DNA from: Caballeronia humi
Lineage (GTDB): Bacteria; Pseudomonadota; Gammaproteobacteria; Burkholderiales; Burkholderiaceae
Direction: 5' to 3'
Assembly (NCBI RefSeq): GCF_001544475.1
Contig: NZ_FCNW02000020.1
Coordinates: 1 to 64,000 of the forward strand
Length of the DNA stretch: 64,000 nucleotides
Shown: piece after piece, positions 8,830-17,209 of the stretch
How positions within the stretch are numbered: position 1 is the first letter of the stretch
How the letters are laid out: the number at the start of each line of letters is the position of its first letter
Position numbers and translations under genes: made by a program
The notes under the pieces: generated by a model
What the model saw: only the letters and a program-made list of their open reading frames with translations
Told to the model about the DNA's origin: nothing
Databases searched by the model: none

Positions 8830-8861
8830 GCATAGGTTCCCCATCCTTATGGGCGGCTTAG
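8830..8861 (-). promoter_or_regulatory. Direct-repeat box plus -10, upstream of the 8548-8778 gene
   Basis: On the minus strand CTAAG (complement of 8857-8861) and ATAAG (complement of 8846-8850) lie 11 bp apart, followed by CTATGC (complement of 8830-8835). The -10 starts 15 bases after the start of the second half-site, exactly as in the sites at 9398 and 15894. Confidence 0.55.
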
Positions 8862-8884
8862 CATGATCAAAAAGCCTGCGTTCC

Positions 8885-9196
8885 TCAATGACCGTAGTAG
8901 ATGGAGTGCGCGACGGTTCCGATCTGCGCTGGTTTAGAACCCGAGTCCGTGGTATCCGCCGCTCCGCCATAGGAACGGGAAGCGGGATTCATCTTCTGAA
9001 CCGCGGCTTCGGCGGCCTGGATCTTCGCCGGATAGTACAAGTCGTTCATGCTCGGCCGATAGCCCGCGTTTTCCAGTTGAACGAGTTCGGCTTTGACCTG
9101 TGCGCGAGTGACCGGCTGGTTTGTACTTTGCGCAAAGGTCGTCAGGGGCGACGCAATGACAACTGCAGCAGTGATGACGCAAGCGAACCATTTCAT
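8885..9196 (-). CDS. DUF4148 periplasmic protein
   Basis: 103 residues with a clear signal peptide ending near TFAQS, then the DUF4148 core: TRAQVKAELVQLENAGYRP followed by a YPAKIQAAEAAV segment. This small exported family is common in Burkholderia and its relatives, and its role is unknown. A second copy lies at 18632-18901. Both genes carry the same 18-bp motif upstream, which suggests control by the same regulator. Confidence 0.85.
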   Translation of the reverse strand: MKWFACVITAAVVIASPLTTFAQSTNQPVTRAQVKAELVQLENAGYRPSMNDLYYPAKIQAAEAAVQKMNPASRSYGGAADTTDSGSKPAQIGTVAHSIYYGH

Positions 9197-9330
9197 GATG
9201 TGGATCTCTTTGGTTAGGTATAGACCGGCTCCGACTTAAATAAGTGAAGCCTCGATCCATCTCGTCCTTCGATGACGATCAGGCAGGTTCATTTTGCGTT
9301 GCGACTCATTGCGCGACACTAACGCAGCGA

Positions 9331-9348
9331 TTACAAAACCGATAACTT
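9331..9348. promoter_or_regulatory. 18-bp motif shared with the second DUF4148 gene and the IrlR-like regulator
   Basis: TTACAAAACCGATAACTT matches the site at 19001-19018 at 14 of 18 positions and the site at 21181-21198 at 12 of 18. It lies about 135 bp upstream of the DUF4148 start at 9196. The shape resembles boxes bound by heavy-metal-type OmpR regulators. Confidence 0.45.
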
Positions 9349-9397
9349 CGGCCAAGTCGATGTCGCTCACGACATGACACGTTGTCATGCAGACGTT

Positions 9398-9430
9398 CCT
9401 AAGCGGCCCCTAAGTGTCCCCGCGCATAAA
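9398..9430 (+). promoter_or_regulatory. CCTAAG direct repeat with a -10 element
   Basis: CCTAAG at 9398-9403 and 9409-9414 form a perfect direct repeat with an 11-bp pitch. CATAAA at 9425-9430 sits 15 bases after the start of the second CTAAG. The match to 15894-15926 extends to the bases between, including CTAAGTGT. It points rightward across the response-regulator remnant toward the RND operon at 9710. Confidence 0.6.
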
Positions 9431-9444
9431 TTGCGCACAACGGT

Positions 9445-9602
9445 TTAGCCGTGCATCGCGGGCAACATCACATCGAGCACGATACGGTCATAGCTTCCTT
9501 CCTGCGCCGCTGGGAATCAGCTACTCGGCGCCATCGCCTATGGCATCCATGACATAGCCGGTTTCCTCGGACCCTTGCCTGCGCGGATTACAAGATCGTC
9601 AT
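9445..9602 (-). pseudogene. Remnant of an OmpR-family response regulator receiver domain
   Basis: The minus strand begins MTIL, then stops. A second frame reads EETGYVMDAIGDGAE and stops again. A third reads [18 protein letters not shown] and ends. These three pieces line up in order with the receiver domain of the intact regulator at 20441-21118, including the phosphorylated aspartate in LDVMLP. The DNA-binding domain is absent. Point mutations and deletions have clearly inactivated it. Confidence 0.8.
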
Positions 9603-9709
9603 TTTCCGGTCAGAACCGGGTAAGGCGCGGGAGGCGACACTTCGTTCCGTCAAGCCTCTCCCGCAGCCCGGCGCACCGAAACAGCGCCCCGTGATCAGGA
9701 CAACATTCC

Positions 9710-12700
9710 GTGTGGATCGTCAGACTCGCCCTTCGCCGGCCGTATACGTTCGTTGTTTTAGCGTTGCTGCTCTTCATGATCGGTCCGCTCGCCATCTTGC
9801 GCACACCGATCGATATCTTTCCGAACATCAACATTCCGGTGGTCAGTATCGTCTGGTCGTACAGCGGCTTCTCCGCTGAAGACATGGCGAACCGCATCAC
9901 GTCGAACTACGAGCGCGCCCTGACCTCGGACGTGGAGAACATCGAACACATCGAGTCGCAATCGCTCAACGGCGTGTCGGTCATCAAGATCTTTTTCCAT
10001 CCTGGCGCCGACATCAACCGGGCAGTCGCCGAAGCCACATCGAACTCGGCTTCGATTCTCCGCATCCTGCCACCGGGGACCCTCCCGCCGAACATCATCA
10101 CCTACAACGCGTCGACGGTCCCCATCCTGCAACTCGGTCTGTCCAGCAGTACGCTTCCCGAGCAGGCGCTTTACGACCTGGGTAACAGCTCCGTGCGCAC
10201 GCAACTGGCGACGGTCCAGGGCGCCGCGGTTCCATTGCCTTACGGCGGAAAAATCCGCCAGATCATGGTCGATATCGACCCCCGCAAACTGCAGGCGAAA
10301 GACCTTTCACCGAGCGATGTCGTCAACGCGGTGAACGTACAGAACCTTATCCTGCCCGGCGGCACCGCCAAGATCGGAGCGCGTGAATACAACGTTCAGA
10401 TGAACGGCAGCACGAATTCCGTCGCGGCCCTCAACGACCTTCCCATCAAAACGATCAAGGGCGGCGTCGTGTATTTGCGGGATGTTGCGCAGGTGCGCGA
10501 CGGCTATGCGCCGCAGACGAACATCGTGCGCAGCGATGGCAAGCGAGCCGCGCTTCTGACTGTGGAGAAAACCGGCAGCACCTCCACGCTCACGATCATC
10601 CAGCAGATCAAGTCGATGCTTCCCGGCATTTCCGCGGGATTGCCCAAGGCGTTGACGATCACGCCACTCGCGGACCAGTCGGTCTTCGTGAAGTCATCGA
10701 TCCTCGGCGTCGTGCGCGAAGCGCTGATCGCCGCCTCGCTCACCGCGATGATGATTCTCCTGTTCCTGGGGAGCTGGCGCGCTACGGTCATCATCGCGGT
10801 GACGATCCCGCTCTCGGTGATCACATCACTCATCGCGCTCTCCGCGCTGGGTGAAACCATCAACATCATGACACTCGGCGGTCTCGCGCTCGCGGTCGGC
10901 ATTTTGGTGGACGATGCCACGGTCGCGATCGAGAACATCACGCATCATCTGGAGAACGGCGCTCCGCTCACCGACGCCATTCTCAACGGCTCGGGTGAAA
11001 TCGCAGTACCCACGTTCGTCTCCACGCTGTCCATCTGCATCGTGTTCGCGCCTATGTTCCTGCTCTCGGGCGTCGCGCGATACCTGTTCGTTCCGATGGC
11101 GGAGGCGGTCGTCTTCGCGATGTGCGCATCGTATTTCTTCTCGCGCACGCTCATTCCAACGCTCGCCATGTATTTGCTCAAGGCGCGCAAGCAGGGAGAG
11201 CCAGAGGGGCGCTTTGCCTTTCTCGTTCGCTGGCAAGCCGCGTTCGAACGCCGCTTCGAGGCATTGCGCGAAAGTTACAAGGCAACGCTCGCTCGCGGCA
11301 TCGATCACCCGCGCATCGTGATCGTCCTCTTCGTGGCCTTCTGTCTTGGCTCGATGGCGCTCGTGCCGTTCACGGGCCGCGATTTCTTCCCGAGCGTCGA
11401 CACGGGCGAGATTCGCCTGCACATGCGCGCGCCGACCGGGACTCGCATCGAGGAAACCGCGCGCCTCGCGGACGAAGTGGAATCCAAGATCCGCACCGTC
11501 ATCCCCAGATCCGAGGAAGCATCGTTACTGGATAACATCGGCGTGCCGGTGAGCGGCATCAATCTCACGTACTCGTCGTCGGCACCGATCGGCACGGAAG
11601 ACGCGGACATCATGATCGCCTTGACGAGCCATCACGCTCCGACGGCTTCGTACGTCGCGAAGCTGCGAAACGTGCTCACCGCATCGTTCCCCGGGACGAC
11701 TTTTTCATTCCTGCCGGCGGACATCGTCAGTCAGATCCTCAACTTCGGCCAGCCCGCGCCGATCGATATTCAGATCGTCGGCAAAAATCTCACCCAGAAC
11801 CGCGTGGTGGCGAATGCCTTGCTTGCGAAGCTGCGGACCGTGCATGGACTCGTCGATGTGCGTATCCAGCAACCCGGAGACGCGCCAGCGATCAACGTCG
11901 AAGTGGATCGCACCAAGGCCATGCAGGCTGGCCTCACGCAGAAGGAAGTTGCGCAGGACCTGCTGATTTCGCTGTCGGGCAGTTCGCAAACCACGCCGAA
12001 CTTCTGGCTCGATCCAAAAAACGGCGTGAGTCATCCGCTGATGACTGAAGTGCCGCAATACGACATTCATTCGCTTCAGACCCTTGCGAATCTTCCACTG
12101 AACAAAAGCAGTGCGTCGAGCGCGCCGCAAAGCATTCTCGCTTCGCTAGGGACGCTGCATCGCGCGTCGCAGCAGGCGGTGGTATCGCACTACAACATAC
12201 AGCCCGTGCTCGACATCTACGGGTCGGTGCAAGGGCGCGATCTGGGCGGCGTCGCCTCCGATGTCACGAAGCTCATTGATCAGGTCAAGCCGCAGTTGCC
12301 CGCGGGTTCTTCAATCGTCATGCGCGGACAGGTGCAGTCGATGTCTCAATCCTTCAGCGGTCTCGGCCTCGGCCTCGCGTTCGCAATCGCGCTCGTGTAT
12401 CTGCTCATGGTCGTCAACTTCCAGTCCTGGATCGATCCGCTCATCATCGTTTGCGGTCTGCCGGCATCGATTGCGGGCATCGCCTGGATGCTCTTCGCAA
12501 CGGGCACCACGCTGAGCGTGCCCGCGCTTACCGGCACCATTCTCTGCATCGGTATCGCGACGGCCAACAGCATCCTGGTGATCAACGCGGCACGCGAGAT
12601 GTTGCACGAAGGCACGGAACCGCTGCGCGCGGCGCTCGAAGCCGGGTTCACCCGCTTTCGCCCGGTGCTGATGACCGCGCTCGCGATGCTGATCGGCATG

Positions 12701-12913
12701 ATGCCGATGGCGCTCGGCCTCGGCGACGGCGGCGAGCAAAACGCGCCGCTCGGCCGCGCGGTGATCGGTGGGCTGGCGCTCGGCACGGTCTCCACGTTGC
12801 TCTTCGTACCGGTGATGTTCGCGATGGTGCACGCGTGGCTCGCGCGCCGGCAGCTTTCGCGCGGAACGCCCGCCGGTCCGGTCCCGACAGATTCGCCGGC
12901 CGGCACTCAGTGA
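9710..12913 (+). CDS. RND efflux pump, inner-membrane permease
   Basis: Proton-driven efflux pump of 1067 residues, the usual length for the AcrB-like family. It has an N-terminal span, a large periplasmic domain, a multi-span block with GILVDDATVAIENI (around residue 402, with the paired aspartates of the proton relay), and a second half of the same plan. It begins with GTG at 9710, with AGGA about ten bases upstream. Adaptor and outer-membrane-factor genes follow, so the whole tripartite pump is encoded together. Substrate cannot be told from sequence; the type suggests drugs or other organics rather than metals. Confidence 0.88.
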   Translation: MWIVRLALRRPYTFVVLALLLFMIGPLAILRTPIDIFPNINIPVVSIVWSYSGFSAEDMANRITSNYERALTSDVENIEHIESQSLNGVSVIKIFFHPGADINRAVAEATSNSASILRILPPGTLPPNIITYNASTVPILQLGLSSSTLPEQALYDLGNSSVRTQLATVQGAAVPLPYGGKIRQIMVDIDPRKLQAKDLSPSDVVNAVNVQNLILPGGTAKIGAREYNVQMNGSTNSVAALNDLPIKTIKGGVVYLRDVAQVRDGYAPQTNIVRSDGKRAALLTVEKTGSTSTLTIIQQIKSMLPGISAGLPKALTITPLADQSVFVKSSILGVVREALIAASLTAMMILLFLGSWRATVIIAVTIPLSVITSLIALSALGETINIMTLGGLALAVGILVDDATVAIENITHHLENGAPLTDAILNGSGEIAVPTFVSTLSICIVFAPMFLLSGVARYLFVPMAEAVVFAMCASYFFSRTLIPTLAMYLLKARKQGEPEGRFAFLVRWQAAFERRFEALRESYKATLARGIDHPRIVIVLFVAFCLGSMALVPFTGRDFFPSVDTGEIRLHMRAPTGTRIEETARLADEVESKIRTVIPRSEEASLLDNIGVPVSGINLTYSSSAPIGTEDADIMIALTSHHAPTASYVAKLRNVLTASFPGTTFSFLPADIVSQILNFGQPAPIDIQIVGKNLTQNRVVANALLAKLRTVHGLVDVRIQQPGDAPAINVEVDRTKAMQAGLTQKEVAQDLLISLSGSSQTTPNFWLDPKNGVSHPLMTEVPQYDIHSLQTLANLPLNKSSASSAPQSILASLGTLHRASQQAVVSHYNIQPVLDIYGSVQGRDLGGVASDVTKLIDQVKPQLPAGSSIVMRGQVQSMSQSFSGLGLGLAFAIALVYLLMVVNFQSWIDPLIIVCGLPASIAGIAWMLFATGTTLSVPALTGTILCIGIATANSILVINAAREMLHEGTEPLRAALEAGFTRFRPVLMTALAMLIGMMPMALGLGDGGEQNAPLGRAVIGGLALGTVSTLLFVPVMFAMVHAWLARRQLSRGTPAGPVPTDSPAGTQ

Positions 12914-12937
12914 ACCCTATCACCTACAAGATCGATC

Positions 12938-14116
12938 ATGAATCAGCAAGACGCTCGTCCGCCCAGGCCTCGCGCCCGTCGTTTCCTCGTTCCCGCCATC
13001 CTGCTTGGCGTGGCTGCCGCGCTTCTTGCCGCGGGGATCGTTCCTCGCATGGAAGCACAGAACGCGCTTGCCGCACAAACCAATGTGCAGGCCGCGCAAA
13101 TCGTTTCGGTGATCGTGCCGCGACAAGCGCCCGCCACGCAGGAATTGCTCTTGCCGGGCGCGGTCACGGCTTTCTCCGATACTGCGGTTTTCGCGAGAAC
13201 GAGCGGCTACATCCAGCACTGGTACGCCGATATCGGCGCACATGTGAACAAAGGACAGGTTCTCGCCGACATACAGACGCCTGAACTCGATGCGCAGCTT
13301 CAACAGGCACGCGCTGATGAAGCAACCGCACAAGCGAATTTCAACTATGCCAAAGCCACGTCGCAGCGATGGCAAGACATGCTGAAGACGCAGTCCGTCT
13401 CGCAGCAGGACGCCGACACGAAGTCCGGCGACATGCTCGCCAAACGCGCCATGTTGCAATCGGCGCAGGCCAATGTCCGGCGTCTGACCGAACTCGTCTC
13501 TTACGAGAAGGTCGTAGCACCGTTCGACGGTGTTGTAACCGCACGCAACGTCGATGTCGGCGCGCTCGTCACGGCAGGCGGCGCTCCGGGTCTTGGCGCA
13601 TCGGCGGGTGAGCTCTTTCATGTCGCGCAACGCGATACGTTGCGGGTATTCATCGACGTACCGCAAAGCGACGCGCCCTATGTCTCTTTGAGCACGCGCG
13701 CGTATCTCACGGTACAGCAGTATCCGGGGCGGCAGTTCGCCGCGCAGGTCGCGCGGAACTCGGGCGCGATGGACCCGGAGAGCCGCACGTTGCGAGTGGA
13801 GGTCGACGTCGACAACCGGGACGGCGCGCTTCTTCCTGGCGCGTATGCGCAAGTGCATCTCGCGCTGGAGAACAGCAGACCGGCCCTCGATCTTCCTGTC
13901 AGTGCGCTTCTATTCCGCCCGAACGGCGTAACCATTGCGACCGTGGACCAAAACAGCAGGACCCAGTTGAAGACGGTTGCAATCGGCCGGGATTTCGGCA
14001 CTCACGTCGAGGTGTTGACCGGCCTGCAAGCGACGGAACGAGTGATCGACAACCCGGGCGACGCGATGACAAGCGGCGAACCGGTCAGAATCGCCAAGCA
14101 GGCGGGCACATCGTGA
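12938..14116 (+). CDS. RND efflux periplasmic adaptor (membrane fusion protein)
   Basis: 392 residues. An N-terminal hydrophobic anchor (about 15-35) leads into the lipoyl half-motif near TSGYIQHWYADIGAHVNKGQ, a coiled hairpin with QQARADEATAQANF, the second lipoyl half near VVAPFDGVV, and beta-barrel domains. It bridges the inner pump and the outer-membrane factor. The start is 24 bp after the pump gene, and its end overlaps an in-frame GTG of the next gene, consistent with one operon. Confidence 0.88.
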   Translation: MNQQDARPPRPRARRFLVPAILLGVAAALLAAGIVPRMEAQNALAAQTNVQAAQIVSVIVPRQAPATQELLLPGAVTAFSDTAVFARTSGYIQHWYADIGAHVNKGQVLADIQTPELDAQLQQARADEATAQANFNYAKATSQRWQDMLKTQSVSQQDADTKSGDMLAKRAMLQSAQANVRRLTELVSYEKVVAPFDGVVTARNVDVGALVTAGGAPGLGASAGELFHVAQRDTLRVFIDVPQSDAPYVSLSTRAYLTVQQYPGRQFAAQVARNSGAMDPESRTLRVEVDVDNRDGALLPGAYAQVHLALENSRPALDLPVSALLFRPNGVTIATVDQNSRTQLKTVAIGRDFGTHVEVLTGLQATERVIDNPGDAMTSGEPVRIAKQAGTS

Positions 14117-14127
14117 AGGTCGAGACA

Positions 14128-15564
14128 ATGAAGCAGGCACCCTCCTTCATGCGTCGTGCAAGCCTGGCACTGATCTGCGCCGCGCTCGCCGCCTGTTCGA
14201 CGATACCTCCCTACCAGCGACCGGAGGTTGCCGTTCCCGCTCAATTTTCATCAGCGCCGGGGTGGTCGATCGCCGCGCCAACGGATCAGGCGCCGCGTGG
14301 TCCGTGGTGGACGCTGTTTCAGGACCCGCAGCTCGACGAACTCGAAGCACAGGTCGATGTCTCGAACCAGTCGTTGAAGAAGGCGGTCTCCCAATTGCAG
14401 CAGGCGCGAGCCATGTTCGATTACCAACAGGCAGGGTTCTGGCCCACGGTCACGGCCGGACTTTCGCAAAGCCGCGCACGCACGTCGCAAAACGTGCAAG
14501 GCAAATCGCTCGCCGGCAAGACCGTGCCCGACTATTCAGCTGGCGTCTCAGCGTCCTGGGAGCCCGACCTGTTCGGGCGCATCCATGACGCGGCAGTCAA
14601 CGCACAAGCGAATGCCGACGCAACCCAGGCGGATGTCGAAGCAGTGCGGCTTTCGATCACGAGCCAACTCGCCGTCGATTATTTCAACCTGCGCTCGCTC
14701 GACATGCAGAAGAAGCTGCTCGACGATTCGGTCGTGGCTTACGACGCGGCGTTGCGCCTCTTGAATCAGCAGCTTGTGAATGGTGCGATCGATGCCTCCG
14801 CCGTCGCTCAGGCACGGGCGCAACTCGAAAGCACGCGCACTCAAGCAACCGAGACGGCGTCGCAGCGCGCACAGCTCGAGCACGCGATCGCGACGCTCGT
14901 TGGCCAACCGGCGTCTACCTTCAAGATCGCGACGCACGTGCAACAACTAAAGTTGCCCACTGTGCCGAGCGCATTGCCGTCGCAGTTGCTCGAACGACGC
15001 CCGGACATCGCTGCGGCGGAACGTCGCGTATTCGCTGCCAACGCACAAATCGGCGAGGCAAGAGCGGCCTTTTTTCCGAGCCTCACTTTAGGCGTCAGTG
15101 CTGGATTGGAGAGCACGTTCTACGCGCCCTGGCTTACCGCGCCGAGCCTTTTCTGGTCGCTCGGTCCGCAACTCGCGGGGACGCTGTTCGATGGCGGGCG
15201 CCATCATGCGATGCTCGCCAGCGCGCGTGCCCAATACGACGGCTCCGTGGCGGATTATCGGCAAACCGTGCTCACGTCGTTTCAGCAAGTCGAGGACAAC
15301 CTGACGTCGCTTGGCGCGCTATCGGATGAGGCGCGGAGTCAGCGTCACGCTTCGGACGCAGCGGCACTCTCGCTCAAGCTCACCACGAACCGCTATCAGG
15401 CTGGCGCCGTGAGCTATCTCGACGTGGTGACCGCGCAGACCATCGCACTCGACAACGAGCGGACCGCAGAACAGATCGATGCTCGCCGGGCCATCGCATC
15501 CGTTGGCTTGCTGGTGTCGCTCGGCGGCGACTGGCAGCAAGCCGCGAAGTCATCCGGGCAATGA
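14128..15564 (+). CDS. RND efflux outer-membrane factor (NodT/OprM-type lipoprotein)
   Basis: 478 residues from ATG 14128, which has GAAGG upstream. A GTG at 14113 overlaps the adaptor stop and would add five residues. The signal peptide ends in lipobox LAAC, then STIPPYQRPEV, typical of OprM-type factors. Two repeats of the outer-membrane efflux domain follow, with the landmark LPSQLLERRPDIAAAERR in the middle. It forms the outer-membrane channel of the pump. Confidence 0.88.
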   Translation: MKQAPSFMRRASLALICAALAACSTIPPYQRPEVAVPAQFSSAPGWSIAAPTDQAPRGPWWTLFQDPQLDELEAQVDVSNQSLKKAVSQLQQARAMFDYQQAGFWPTVTAGLSQSRARTSQNVQGKSLAGKTVPDYSAGVSASWEPDLFGRIHDAAVNAQANADATQADVEAVRLSITSQLAVDYFNLRSLDMQKKLLDDSVVAYDAALRLLNQQLVNGAIDASAVAQARAQLESTRTQATETASQRAQLEHAIATLVGQPASTFKIATHVQQLKLPTVPSALPSQLLERRPDIAAAERRVFAANAQIGEARAAFFPSLTLGVSAGLESTFYAPWLTAPSLFWSLGPQLAGTLFDGGRHHAMLASARAQYDGSVADYRQTVLTSFQQVEDNLTSLGALSDEARSQRHASDAAALSLKLTTNRYQAGAVSYLDVVTAQTIALDNERTAEQIDARRAIASVGLLVSLGGDWQQAAKSSGQ

Positions 15565-15658
15565 GCGACCGCTGGATATCAAGCTCGTAATTCGAATGTC
15601 CACTTGCCGTCGCGTGAGCCTGCTCAAGCTGTCGGCAACGCATGAACCCATGGCAGCC
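15565..15658. other. Short spacer between the RND operon and the LysR remnant
   Basis: No gene, hairpin with T-run or known site was seen here. Together with the remnant at 15659-15836 it fills the gap before the promoter at 15894. Confidence 0.4.
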
Positions 15659-15836
15659 ATGAACCAGATCGAATCGATGCGAATCTTTCGCCAGAGTGGC
15701 GGAAAGTCTCAGCTTCAGCGATGCGTCACGACGATTGGGCGTCTCCAGGTTCAGCGGTGACGCGCGGCTTGGCGGCCCTGAAGAGGTTCTCAATCTGCGG
15801 CTCGTCAACCGAACGATCCCACCCGGAATCATTTAG
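15659..15836 (+). pseudogene. Remnant of a LysR-family regulator
   Basis: It begins MNQIESMRIF, the usual opening of one LysR subgroup. A frameshift then moves to a frame reading FARVAESLSFSDASRRLGVS, the helix-turn-helix region. After a damaged stretch, LNLRLVNRT appears, the usual end of that DNA-binding domain. A stop follows at 15834-15836. The effector-binding domain is gone. It may once have regulated the RND operon that ends just upstream, but that is inference. Confidence 0.75.
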
Positions 15837-15893
15837 AGCGTCGCTTGCGCTCTTTGGTGTGCCGGCGCATGACACGCGCGGAATGTAGATGTA

Positions 15894-15926
15894 CCTAAGG
15901 GGCCACTAAGTGTTGCTCCGCATAGT
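15894..15926 (+). promoter_or_regulatory. CCTAAG/ACTAAG direct repeat with a -10, before the 15983 operon
   Basis: CCTAAG (15894-15899) and ACTAAG (15905-15910) have an 11-bp pitch. CATAGT at 15921-15926 is a -10 candidate at the same distance as at 9398. The downstream operon ends in a QseC-like kinase, and QseB/PmrA-type regulators bind repeats of this kind, so autoregulation through a regulator encoded elsewhere is plausible. Confidence 0.6.
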
Positions 15927-15982
15927 TCCCGGAAGCGCGCGACATCGGTCGCGCCAGTCCATTCGTTCCGGGAGACCTGCCG

Positions 15983-16762
15983 ATGAACCGTTCGCGCGTT
16001 CCATACCTCACCCAGGCCATCAACAAGGTTCCAGAAGTCACAGCGGCTTTCTGGGTCATCAAGATCATGTCGACGACTGTCGGCGAAACCGGCGCCGACT
16101 ATCTCGCCGTACACGTCGGCCTCGGCACCGCAATGACCGCTGCGATCATGATGGCGTTGCTCGCCGCCGCATTGGCCCTGCAACTCAGGGCGCGCCAGTA
16201 CGTGCCGTGGATTTACTGGCTGACTGTTGTGCTCGTGAGCGTCGTGGGCACGCAGATCACCGACGCGCTGACCGACGGCCTCGGCGTAAGTCTTTACGCG
16301 AGTACGACCGTCTTCGCAGTGGCGCTCGCCGTGATCTTCTATGTCTGGTATCGCATGGAGCACACGCTTTCGATCCGCGCGATCGATACGCGCCGCCGCG
16401 AGCTCTTCTACTGGGCCGCGATCCTCGTCACGTTCGCGCTCGGCACCGCGGCGGGTGATCTCGCGACTGAGGCACTCGGACTCGGCTTCCGCCTCGGCGT
16501 CTTCGTGTTCGGTGCACTGATCGCGATTACGGCGTTCGCTTCCTATATCGGTGCGAACCGCGTGCTGACCTTCTGGATCGCCTACATCCTGACGCGGCCC
16601 CTCGGCGCGTCGCTCGGCGACCTGCTGTCGCAAGCGCGCTCCTACGGCGGCCTCGGCTTCGGCAACGTCACGACCAGCATTGTCTTTCTCGCGATCATCG
16701 TCGCGCTCGTCGCTTTCGTGAGCATTGCGCAGGGGCGCATCGACCGCTCGCGCATCGTCTGA
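15983..16762 (+). CDS. COG4705-type integral membrane protein
   Basis: 259 residues with about eight hydrophobic spans. The two halves look alike: [20 protein letters not shown] with GADYLA near the start is echoed by the later [20 protein letters not shown]. It resembles the COG4705 membrane-anchored family, whose role is not settled. It leads an operon with a small exported protein and a QseC-like kinase, so it may take part in sensing or responding to the same signal. Confidence 0.7.
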   Translation: MNRSRVPYLTQAINKVPEVTAAFWVIKIMSTTVGETGADYLAVHVGLGTAMTAAIMMALLAAALALQLRARQYVPWIYWLTVVLVSVVGTQITDALTDGLGVSLYASTTVFAVALAVIFYVWYRMEHTLSIRAIDTRRRELFYWAAILVTFALGTAAGDLATEALGLGFRLGVFVFGALIAITAFASYIGANRVLTFWIAYILTRPLGASLGDLLSQARSYGGLGFGNVTTSIVFLAIIVALVAFVSIAQGRIDRSRIV

Positions 16763-16787
16763 ACATCAACGCCAAAGGAGCAACACA

Positions 16788-17201
16788 ATGAAGGCACGCA
16801 CAATCATCGGGACGTCCCTCGCTTTCGCTTTCGCTTTCGCTTTTGCGATCGCCATCGCGCCGCTTTCGCCTGCGATGCAGCCGATCGCGTCCGCGCAGGC
16901 CGCGAACGCTTCAAAACTCGGTGACCTGTCACCGTTTCGGATGATCGTCGTCGAGACAGCCGCGCTCGTGAACAAGAACGACCTGCCGGGCGCGAAGACG
17001 CGCATCAAGGATCTCGAGACTTCGTGGGACGAGGCGGAGCCGTCGCTCAAGCCGCGCTCGGCAAGCGACTGGCACGTCGTCGACAAAGCGATCGACCGCG
17101 CGCTCGAAGCCCTGCGCGCCAGCAAGCCGGACGCCGTGGCATGCAAGCAGTCGCTCGGGGACTTGCTGGCCGTCATGGATCGCGTCGGCGGGAAAGCGTG
17201 A
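16788..17201 (+). CDS. Small exported protein of the kinase operon
   Basis: 137 residues from ATG 16788, with AAGGAG directly upstream. The signal peptide is long and contains an Ala-Phe repeat encoded by a hexanucleotide tandem repeat; cleavage is probably near AQAAN. The mature part is mostly helical in composition ([19 protein letters not shown] and [16 protein letters not shown]), with no metal motif. It lies between a membrane protein and a sensor kinase and could be a periplasmic ligand or modulator of that kinase, which is inference. Confidence 0.7.
   Translation: MKARTIIGTSLAFAFAFAFAIAIAPLSPAMQPIASAQAANASKLGDLSPFRMIVVETAALVNKNDLPGAKTRIKDLETSWDEAEPSLKPRSASDWHVVDKAIDRALEALRASKPDAVACKQSLGDLLAVMDRVGGKA
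16820..16843 (+). repeat. Four tandem CGCTTT hexamers inside a signal peptide
   Basis: CGCTTT is repeated four times in a row and encodes alternating Ala and Phe in the signal peptide of the 16788 gene. Gain or loss of a unit keeps the frame and changes the hydrophobic core by two residues. Confidence 0.85.
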
Positions 17202-17209
17202 GTTGATCG

